A DNA stretch of 64,000 nucleotides from the NCBI GenBank assembly GCA_934646005.1, contig CAKUED010000004.1:62001-126000 (forward strand). The letters are read 5' to 3'. The DNA comes from an uncultured Oscillospiraceae bacterium (GTDB lineage: Bacteria > Bacillota > Clostridia > Oscillospirales > Oscillospiraceae). The notes beneath the pieces were generated by a model. It saw nothing but the letters and a program-made list of their open reading frames with translations. It was not told where the DNA came from and searched no databases. This document shows, one piece after another, positions 57,919 through 64,000 of the stretch (within the stretch, counting starts at the first letter, position 1; every line of letters begins with the position of its first letter). The position numbers and the translations under genes were made by a program.

Positions 57919-58947
57919 TCAGAACTGTTCCAGGAAACGGACGTCGTTTTCAAAGATCATGCGCAGGTCGCCGATCTGGAAGCGGCGCATTGCCATGCGC
58001 TCCAGACCGATGCCGAAGGCAAAGCCTGAGTAAATTTCCGGGTCGATGCCGCAGCCCGCGAGCACCTTGGGATGGACCATGCCCGCGCCCAGCAGCTCGA
58101 TCCAGCCCTCGCCCTTGCAGGTGGGGCAGCCCGCGCCGCGGCACTTGAAGCACTGCACGTCTACCTCGCAGCTCGGCTCGGTGAACGGGAAGTGGTGCGG
58201 GCGGAAGCGGATGACGGAATCCTCGCCGTACATCGCCTTGATGAGCGTCTCGAGCGTGCCCTTGAGGTCCGCCATCGTCACGCCCTTGTCGATGACCAGA
58301 CCCTCGATCTGGTGGAACATCGGCGAGTGCGTTGCGTCTACCTCGTCCTTGCGGTACACGCGGCCCGGCGCAAGAATGCGGATGGGCGGATTTTTGATGC
58401 GCTCCATCGCGCGGATCTGCATCGGGCTCGTCTGCGTGCGAAGCAGGACCTCTTCATCGTCGGTGATGTAGAAGGTGTCGCTGCGGTCGCGCGACGGGTG
58501 ATTTTCCGCGATGTTGAGGCGTGTGAAGTTGTAGTCGGCAAGTTCCACCTCCGGGCCGTCGAGAATCTCAAAGCCCATGGAGATGAACAGCTCCTTCGCC
58601 TCGTCCAGCGCGATGTTCATCGGGTGGCGGTGACCCAGCCGCACGGGGTCGCCGGGGATGGTCACGTCCACCGCCTCGGCGCGGAGCTTTGCCTCCAGCG
58701 CCTTTTCCTTGAGGCTGGCGCGCGTTTTTTCAAGCTGATCCTCGATGGCGGCGCGCACGTTGTTCGCGACCTGACCCATCACCGGGCGCTCCTCCGCGGA
58801 GAGCTTGCCCATCATCTTGAGCACGCCCGTCAGCTCGCCCTTTTTGCCAAGGAAGCGGACGCGCAGCGCGTCCAGCTCGTCGGCGCTTTTGACCGCGCCG
58901 AGCGCATCGAGCGCTTCCTGACGGATCTTTTCAAGCTGCTGTTTCAT
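57919..58947 (-). CDS. pheS: Phenylalanine--tRNA ligase alpha subunit
   Basis: A 342-residue PheS: an N-terminal coiled coil, then class II motif 1 (GFEILDGPEVE), motif 2 (VYRKDEVDATHSPMFHQIEG) and motif 3 (FAFGIGLERMAMRRF). ATG 58947 follows AAAGGAG. First structural gene after the phenylalanine T-box, but a 272-bp inverted-repeat element lies between the T-box terminator and its ribosome-binding site. Confidence 0.96.
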   Translation of the reverse strand: MKQQLEKIRQEALDALGAVKSADELDALRVRFLGKKGELTGVLKMMGKLSAEERPVMGQVANNVRAAIEDQLEKTRASLKEKALEAKLRAEAVDVTIPGDPVRLGHRHPMNIALDEAKELFISMGFEILDGPEVELADYNFTRLNIAENHPSRDRSDTFYITDDEEVLLRTQTSPMQIRAMERIKNPPIRILAPGRVYRKDEVDATHSPMFHQIEGLVIDKGVTMADLKGTLETLIKAMYGEDSVIRFRPHHFPFTEPSCEVDVQCFKCRGAGCPTCKGEGWIELLGAGMVHPKVLAGCGIDPEIYSGFAFGIGLERMAMRRFQIGDLRMIFENDVRFLEQF

Positions 58948-58976
58948 ATCACTGCATTCTCCTTTGTGAAATGTTT

Positions 58977-59248
58977 GCGTCAGTTGACAAGGGCACACGC
59001 GGTTTTTCGCGGGGCAAAACAACGCCTGGCTGCGTTATCCTCGTTGGTGGGCGACAGCCCACCTGCCTCGTCTGCCTTGCCAGCCGCCGTTTATCCTCCG
59101 CGAAAAACTCCGAAGGACTTGCCGGCACGGCTGGGGCGTTGCCTGCAAGGCAGAGGACGCAGGCTTGCTGGCGCAAGTCAAGGACGATAACGCCGCAGGC
59201 GGCGTTCCAGCCGCGCCCGCAAGCGTGTGTGCTCTTGTCAACTGACGC
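58977..59248. mobile_element. MITE-like inverted-repeat element in the pheS leader
   Basis: A 272-bp stretch with no supported ORF, bounded by near-perfect inverted ends: the left 24 nt (58977-59000, starting GCGTCAGTTGACAAG) and the right 26 nt (59223-59248, ending CTTGTCAACTGACGC) differ by a 2-nt gap and one mismatch. The interior also folds on itself: GTTTTTCGCGG near 59002 and CCGCGAAAAAC near 59098 are complementary, and GCGTTATCCTCG near 59036 mirrors a CGATAACGC block near 59186. No transposase and no clear target duplication are seen. It begins 4 bp after the T-box terminator T tract. It could be a miniature transposable element or a large structured RNA leader. Confidence 0.6.
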
Positions 59249-59251
59249 TTA

Positions 59252-59505
59252 TCTGCAAAAAAAGTAGCCTTTCGTCCACAAAAGGGGACGAAAGACCATG
59301 CTTCCGCGGTACCACCCGCATTTCGCCTTACGGCGCGCTCATGCCTGTAACGGAGACCTCCGGCACGCCCTACTCACATCAGCATTTCAGGCGGCTGCTC
59401 ACGGGGGAAGGCCCTCAGCCCGCAGCAAGCGGATCACAGCATCCCGCTCTCTCTTTGGCTGCGCTTCGGCGTTTGGACGGCCCGGTCATCGCATTTATCA
59501 TATCG
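59252..59505 (-). promoter_or_regulatory. T-box leader, phenylalanine type
   Basis: Minus-strand leader of pheST. The likely specifier is TTC (59409-59407), the T-box core is GGGTGGTACCGCGG (59318-59305), and the terminator stem (59286-59294 with 59269-59277) is followed by a seven-T tail (59263-59257). Stem I with a GAGAGAGCGGGATG-like segment is visible upstream. Uncharged tRNA-Phe should cause read-through. The specifier is assigned by eye. Confidence 0.9.
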
Positions 59506-59510
59506 CCGTC

Positions 59511-59539
59511 ATTCTAACACACACAAATCCGTTTTACAA
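59511..59539 (-). promoter_or_regulatory. Sigma-A-type promoter of the pheST T-box
   Basis: On the minus strand TTGTAA (59539-59534), a 17-bp spacer and TAGAAT (59516-59511). Confidence 0.75.
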
Positions 59540-59547
59540 GAATAAAA

Positions 59548-59576
59548 TTGACTGTTTTCCCGCTGCGCGGTATAAT
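59548..59576 (+). promoter_or_regulatory. Sigma-A-type promoter of the nnrD-alr operon
   Basis: TTGACT (59548-59553), a 17-bp spacer and a perfect TATAAT (59571-59576). It is back-to-back with the pheST promoter; the two -35 boxes are 8 bp apart. Confidence 0.8.
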
Positions 59577-59606
59577 ATGGGCAAACTGGACGGGGAGGGC
59601 ATGAGC

Positions 59607-60476
59607 ATGAAGCATCCGCTTTGGCTGGCGCAGCGGACGAACGCGGCATTCGTGCGCGAGCTGCTGCCGGTGCGCCCGCGCAATTCGCACAAGGGCGACT
59701 ACGGAAGCGTGCTGCTGCTGTGCGGCTCGACCGGGCTCACGGGCGCGGCGGTGCTTGCGGCGCAGGCGGCGTCGCGCACGGGCAGCGGACTGGTGTTTCT
59801 CGGCGTGCCGGAGGCGGTGTATCCCATCTGCGCGGCGCAGTGCCGCAGCCAGATCGTGTTCCCGCTGCCGTGTGACGGCGAGGGCAGGCTCTTGCTTGCG
59901 GCGCTGGGCGAGATCGAGCGGCGGCTTCCGCGCATGGACGCCCTGCTGCTCGGACCGGGGCTTGGGCGCGGCGGCGAGCTGCCCGCGCTCGTGCGGGCGC
60001 TGCTCACGCGCTGCCGTGTGCCGATGGTGCTGGATGCCGATGGTCTAAACGCGCTGGACGGGCATATAGATGTTCTGCGTGGAAGCTCCTGTCCGCTCGT
60101 CCTCACGCCGCATGACGGCGAATTTCTGCGTCTGGGCGGCGATCCGCTGGCGGCGGACCGTGTGCGCGAGGCGCGGGAGATGGCTCGGCGCGGCAAGTGC
60201 ATCGTTCTGCTCAAGGGAAATCGCACCATCATCACCGACGGCGCTGCCGTCTACCGCAACACGACGGGCAACCCCGGGCTTGCCTGCGGCGGCAGCGGCG
60301 ACGTGCTGGCGGGTATCCTCGTCTCGCTGCTGGGGCAGCGCGTCATGCCGTTGGAGGCGGCGGCGGGCGCGGCGTGGATCCACGGCGCGGCGGGCGATGC
60401 GTGTGCCGAACGGCTGGGCGAGTACGGCATGATCCCGGAGGATTTGCTTCAGGAGATCCCACGACTTTTAAGATGA
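59607..60476 (+). CDS. nnrD: ADP-dependent NAD(P)H-hydrate dehydratase
   Basis: A 289-residue ribokinase-fold protein of the YjeF C-terminal/NnrD family, which restores NAD(P)H from its damaged hydrates using ADP. Recognisable parts are HKGDYGSVLLLCGS (N-terminal), LVLTPHDGEF and GNPGLACGGSGDVLAG with Asp232 in the nucleotide-binding loop. The separate epimerase domain (NnrE/YjeF-N) is absent. ATG 59607 follows GGGAGGG by 7 bp; ATG 59601 would be too close. Confidence 0.92.
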   Translation: MKHPLWLAQRTNAAFVRELLPVRPRNSHKGDYGSVLLLCGSTGLTGAAVLAAQAASRTGSGLVFLGVPEAVYPICAAQCRSQIVFPLPCDGEGRLLLAALGEIERRLPRMDALLLGPGLGRGGELPALVRALLTRCRVPMVLDADGLNALDGHIDVLRGSSCPLVLTPHDGEFLRLGGDPLAADRVREAREMARRGKCIVLLKGNRTIITDGAAVYRNTTGNPGLACGGSGDVLAGILVSLLGQRVMPLEAAAGAAWIHGAAGDACAERLGEYGMIPEDLLQEIPRLLR

Positions 60477-60488
60477 GCGGGTGATCTT

Positions 60489-61079
60489 TTGCGCCGCAGG
60501 CGGGGACGGATTTTTTGGATCGCGGTTTGTATTTTGATGCTGGCAGGCTGCCGCGCGTCCGGCGGGGCGATGCAGCAGGCGCTTCAGCTCCGCACGGAGC
60601 TGTTACAGGCGGGCGGCTGCCGCTACGCCGCTGACGTTTCAGTCAGCTACGACGACGTGCGCTTTGACTTTTTACTGGACTGTGTGTGCGGCGCGGACGG
60701 CGCGGCGCGCATGACCATCCGTGCGCCGCAGACGCTTGTAGGCATCGCCGCCGAGCTGGCGGCAGGCAGCGCGCGGGTGGAATTTGAGGATACCGCCGTC
60801 GCCTTCGGGCTGATGGCGGACGGCAACCTTGCGCCCATGCAGCTCCCGCAGCTATTTGTACAGGCGCTCTGCGCCGATTATATCAGCTCTGCCGGGCAGG
60901 AAGGCGACGCGGTGCGCGTGACGTACCTGCACGGCTATGATGACGATGAACTGACGGTGGACGTCTGGCTCTCCGGCGCACTGTTGCCGGAATACGCGGA
61001 GGTGTCGTATCAGGGGCAGATGCTCGCCGCCATGACCATCACGGACTTTACGCCGGGCGACCCGGCAAATTTGGAATGA
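60489..61079 (+). CDS. Putative lipoprotein, LolA/YdcC-like
   Basis: A 196-residue lipoprotein with a basic start (MRRRRGR), lipobox LAGC (Cys near 21) and a beta-rich body. Its place just before alr matches the YdcC/LolA-like lipoprotein of Bacillus, and the pattern of alternating strands (VSVSYDDVRFDFLLDC; ARMTIRAPQTLVGIA) fits a LolA half-barrel, but identity is too low to judge by eye. The start is TTG 60489 with only a weak ribosome site. Probably co-transcribed with nnrD and alr. Confidence 0.65.
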   Translation: MRRRRGRIFWIAVCILMLAGCRASGGAMQQALQLRTELLQAGGCRYAADVSVSYDDVRFDFLLDCVCGADGAARMTIRAPQTLVGIAAELAAGSARVEFEDTAVAFGLMADGNLAPMQLPQLFVQALCADYISSAGQEGDAVRVTYLHGYDDDELTVDVWLSGALLPEYAEVSYQGQMLAAMTITDFTPGDPANLE

Positions 61080-61086
61080 GGCAGCT

Positions 61087-62265
61087 ATGAAAACTCTCAA
61101 GCGGACCTGGGCGGAAATTTCGCTCGACAATCTGGAACACAACTATCGCGCCCTGCGCGCGCGCACCCCGCAGGGATGCAAATTTCTGGGCGTTATCAAG
61201 GCGGACGCCTACGGTCACGGCGCAGTGCCGGTGAGCGGTACGCTCTCAGAGCTCGGCTGCGAGTACCTCGCGGTATCGAACCTGGAGGAGGCGGTGCAGC
61301 TCCGCCGCGGCGGTATCCGCACGCCGATCCTGATTTTGGGCTATACGCCGCCCGAATACGCCGACACGATGGTCTTTATGGACCTGACGCAGGAAATTCA
61401 CTCCCTCGACTACGCCCGCGCGCTCGAGGAGCGCCTGCGCGGGACGAATTATATCCTGAACGTCCACCTCAAGCTCGACACCGGCATGGGGCGCATCGGC
61501 TTCCTTGCCTACGGCGAGCACAGCGAGCTGCCGCAGCTTGCAGCGTTTTCGCAGCTCACGCACCTGCGTGCGGAGGGCGTTTTTACGCACTTCAGCGCGG
61601 CGGACAGCCGCCGGGAGGACGACGAGCGCTATACCGCGCTGCAATATGCGCGCTTTACTAGCGCGCTGGCGGAGCTGGATGGCTGCGGCATCCGTCCCGC
61701 GCTGCGCCACTGCGCAAACTCCGCCGTGACCATCCTGCACCCGGAGTTCAGCCTGGACATGGTGCGCGGCGGCATCGCGCTCTACGGCTGCGCGCCGGAT
61801 GTGGACTGTGAGGGTCTGCTGGACCTGCGCCCGGTGATGACGCTGCGCACGACCATCGCGCAAATTCGGGACGTTGCCGCCGGAACGCCCATCAGCTACG
61901 GCAGGACGTTCACCGCGCCGCGCGACCTGCGTATGGCGGTGCTGCCGATCGGCTATGCCGACGGGCTCTCGCGCGGACTGTCCGGCAAGGTCAGCTTCCG
62001 CCTGCACGGGCAGGATGTGCCGGTCATCGGACGTATCTGCATGGATATGTGCATGGTTGACATAACTAGTGTGCCGGATGCGAAGGTCGGCGACGAGCTG
62101 ACGCTCTTCGGCTATGACGAGGATGGCGCTCGCGTGCCCGTGGAGCGCCTCGCCGAGGCATCGGGCACGATCAGCTATGAGATTTTGTGCACGCTTTCCA
62201 AACGCATCGCGCGGCTGTATTACTCTGGCGGCAGACAGTCGGAGATTCTACAATATATCGTTTAA
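61087..62265 (+). CDS. alr: Alanine racemase
   Basis: A 392-residue PLP enzyme making D-alanine for peptidoglycan. The PLP Lys38 is in VIKADAYGHG, the catalytic Tyr271 is in ISYGRTF, and the C-terminal beta domain ends in KRIARLYY. Full length. It starts 7 bp after the LolA-like gene. In Bacillus and other Firmicutes alr is followed by mazEF, and here by mazF alone. Confidence 0.96.
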   Translation: MKTLKRTWAEISLDNLEHNYRALRARTPQGCKFLGVIKADAYGHGAVPVSGTLSELGCEYLAVSNLEEAVQLRRGGIRTPILILGYTPPEYADTMVFMDLTQEIHSLDYARALEERLRGTNYILNVHLKLDTGMGRIGFLAYGEHSELPQLAAFSQLTHLRAEGVFTHFSAADSRREDDERYTALQYARFTSALAELDGCGIRPALRHCANSAVTILHPEFSLDMVRGGIALYGCAPDVDCEGLLDLRPVMTLRTTIAQIRDVAAGTPISYGRTFTAPRDLRMAVLPIGYADGLSRGLSGKVSFRLHGQDVPVIGRICMDMCMVDITSVPDAKVGDELTLFGYDEDGARVPVERLAEASGTISYEILCTLSKRIARLYYSGGRQSEILQYIV

Positions 62266-62271
62266 GGATGT

Positions 62272-62302
62272 CCTGCCGGAACGCCATGCGCGTTTCGGCA
62301 GG
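62272..62302 (+). terminator. Hairpin between alr and mazF
   Basis: A 13-bp stem with one G-T pair (62272-62284 with 62290-62302) and a 5-nt loop, followed by TTTCGCAT. A weak terminator or attenuator. The 173-bp gap also holds a possible promoter: TTTGCG (62327-62332), 16 bp, TATAAT (62349-62354). Confidence 0.5.
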
Positions 62303-62438
62303 TTTCGCATAGAATGGTTTGAGAGCTTTGCGGGCTGATGATGAACAGTATAATTTCAGCCGCCGCGTGGGAGAATACAGGTAGTTCCGTTGAGAGCGTT
62401 CTTGACGGCGCGCTATTTTTCCGCGGAGTGTGAAGCGA

Positions 62439-62795
62439 ATGGATACAAACGTGAAACGTGGCGATATTTTTTACGCGGACCTGAGCCCCGTTGTGGGCAG
62501 CGAGCAGGGCGGCACGCGCCCGGTGCTGATCGTCCAGAACGACACCGGCAACAAGCACTCGCCGACGGTCATCGCCGCCGCGATCACCAGTCAGACGGGC
62601 AAGGCGCGGCTGCCGACGCATATCACGCTTGCGGGGCACGACGTTGGACTGAGCAAGGACTCCGTCGTCCTGCTCGAACAGATCCGCACCATCGACAAGC
62701 GCCGCCTGCGCGAGCATATGGGGCACGTGGACGACAGCCTGATGAATCAGGTGGACTCCGCCATTGCGGTCAGCTTTGGTCTGCAATCGCCCTGA
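62439..62795 (+). CDS. mazF: MazF/NdoA-type endoribonuclease toxin
   Basis: A 118-residue PemK/MazF-family mRNA interferase with VKRGDIFYADLSPVVGSEQGG and RPVLIVQND at the N-terminus, the TVIAAAITSQ segment and the end DDSLMNQVDSAIAVSFGL. ATG 62439 is used; a GTG three codons upstream is possible. No antitoxin (mazE/ndoAI-like) ORF lies in the 173-bp gap before it or after it. Orphan mazF beside alr is known in some Clostridia; regulation would then be in trans. Confidence 0.9.
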   Translation: MDTNVKRGDIFYADLSPVVGSEQGGTRPVLIVQNDTGNKHSPTVIAAAITSQTGKARLPTHITLAGHDVGLSKDSVVLLEQIRTIDKRRLREHMGHVDDSLMNQVDSAIAVSFGLQSP

Positions 62796-62848
62796 GCGCG
62801 GGAATAAGACATCCGTCCCCGGCATAGCCTTATGCCGGGGGCTGGTTT

Positions 62849-63346
62849 ATGGAATTTTCCGTTTTACGCGGCGGCGCGGTCTGTGGCAGGCTCTCGGCGG
62901 TGCGCGAGGGGCTTTACTGGCGCATTCGCGCCGAGTGCCGCGCGATGCTGGGCGTGGTGCGCCTGTACGGCTGCGCGCCGGACGGGACGCGGCAGCTTTT
63001 CGGCGTGCTGCTGCCGGAGGAGCGCGCGCTGTGTCTGCGCCGCAAGCTGTCCGTGAGTGCGCTGCCGCTCACGGAGGACTGGCGCTTCACGACCGATGAG
63101 CGCGAGCCGGTCACGGTCGGCGGCATTGCCGTTCCGAACGGGGAGATCGAGCGGCAGGGGAGCACGCGGCGGCTTTTTGTGCCGTTTGATGCGCAGATGC
63201 CGTTCTGCCTGATGGAATACGTCTGCTTTTTCGCGCTCACGCGGCGGGAGGGCAGGATCTTCTGGATGTGCGCATTGGATGAAAAAAACACACCGCTCCT
63301 TGTTGACAATCCGCCGAAATGTGATACAATATCTCAAGTTTCATAG
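62849..63346 (+). CDS. Unknown 165-residue protein upstream of alaS
   Basis: A soluble 165-residue protein that I do not recognise. It begins MEFSVLRGGAVCGRL and contains EGLYWRIRAECRAM, LYGCAPDGTRQLFGVLLPE and PNGEIERQGSTRRLF. The pattern is of beta strands with no membrane segment. It reads like a small clostridial hypothetical. The ribosome site is weak (a GGGGGC stretch about 8 bp upstream). Its last codons overlap the alaS promoter, suggesting the gene and promoter have been compacted. Coding likelihood is supported by length and codon use like its neighbours. Confidence 0.6.
   Translation: MEFSVLRGGAVCGRLSAVREGLYWRIRAECRAMLGVVRLYGCAPDGTRQLFGVLLPEERALCLRRKLSVSALPLTEDWRFTTDEREPVTVGGIAVPNGEIERQGSTRRLFVPFDAQMPFCLMEYVCFFALTRREGRIFWMCALDEKNTPLLVDNPPKCDTISQVS
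63304..63331 (+). promoter_or_regulatory. Sigma-A-type promoter of the alaS T-box
   Basis: A perfect TTGACA (63304-63309), a 16-bp spacer and TACAAT (63326-63331), inside the last codons of the preceding gene. Confidence 0.8.
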
Positions 63347-63575
63347 AGATTTCTGCTATGAAGAAGTCAGCCGCAGAGCCTGCGCGTGCAGAGAGAAGGG
63401 GACGCTGGAAGCCCTTCCGTGTTCAGCCTGCGGCAGCCGCTTTGGAGCATCCCCGCGGTGAGCGGGGCGGGTGCGCCCGTTATGGCGCGGCTAAGATGCG
63501 TTTTTACGCAATTAGGGTGGTACCGCGAACGAGCTTCGCCCCTATGCCGGGGCGGGGTCTATTTTTTTATTCTGG
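63339..63575 (+). promoter_or_regulatory. T-box leader, alanine type
   Basis: Leader of alaS with a GAGAGAAGG stem-loop, likely specifier GCC (63436-63438), the conserved T-box AGGGTGGTACCGCG (63514-63527) and a GC-rich terminator hairpin (about 63534-63561) followed by seven T residues. The specifier is placed by its spacing to the next conserved segment, as in the valine leader. It fills the gap between the unknown gene and alaS. Confidence 0.9.
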
Positions 63576-63578
63576 TAA

Positions 63579-64000
<422 letters not shown>

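Noticed and set aside
62266-62438. A possible mazE antitoxin gene upstream of mazF
   Set aside because: No ORF of suitable length with a ribosome site is present; the stretch holds a hairpin and a promoter-like sequence.

Overview
This window looks like a chromosomal segment of a GC-rich, endospore-forming, Gram-positive anaerobe of the Clostridia, most like Oscillospiraceae/Ruminococcaceae. The taxon is inferred from gene content: spoIIAA-spoIIAB-sigF, ylbJ, yqfC-yqfD, yunB, cotJ, spoVAD-spoVAE and a GerM-type lipoprotein are all present; the aminoacyl-tRNA synthetase operons carry T-box leaders; and Shine-Dalgarno sites are strong and Firmicute-like. Genes are dense, and many neighbours overlap by ATGA. 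No phage, IS transposase or CRISPR array is visible.

Layout. 1-4.2 kb: a dacF-type carboxypeptidase (cut by the window edge) diverges from a comEA-like / response regulator / sensor kinase / GerMN lipoprotein operon. 4.3-5.6 kb (minus): a small four-Cys protein and ylbJ. 5.65-13.4 kb: yqfC-yqfD-phoH-ybeY-GNAT-era-yqzL-recO-mutS2. 13.4-17.2 kb: an HPr-like protein with Tyr at the phosphorylation site, then uvrC-rsmD-coaD and a coiled-coil protein. 17.2-20.8 kb: a valine-type T-box, a YcxB-like membrane protein and valS. 20.9-22.3 kb: the spoIIA operon. 22.4-28.2 kb: pcrA-type helicase, yunB, ligA and an MBL-fold hydrolase. 28.2-29.4 kb: a fused cotJA-cotJB gene and cotJC.

29.4-52.7 kb is the accessory part. 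An AraC regulator diverges from a long co-directional series: M20 amidohydrolase, DUF4965/glutaminase-like protein, LarA-like protein, a 2159-residue beta-helix surface protein, a lipoprotein joining a GLUG-like beta-helix to an NlpC/P60-like Cys/His domain, a five-gene Dpp/Opp-type peptide ABC transporter, a second GLUG-NlpC-like paralogue with no signal peptide, and a GH1 glycosidase. I read this as a surface-binding, uptake and intracellular-processing locus for a peptide, amide or glycoside. It is the best candidate here for an undescribed system.

52.8-64 kb returns to housekeeping and sporulation genes: tRNA-Leu(CAG), a tiny Gln/Asn/Arg-rich protein behind a sigma-G-like promoter, spoVAE and spoVAD without spoVAC, a conserved small protein, ireB, and pheT-pheS with a T-box plus a 272-bp inverted-repeat element in the leader. 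On the other strand are nnrD, a LolA/YdcC-like lipoprotein, alr, mazF with no visible antitoxin gene, an unknown protein, and alaS behind an alanine-type T-box (cut by the window end). The three T-box specifier triplets I assign by eye (GTC, TTC, GCC) all match their synthetases.
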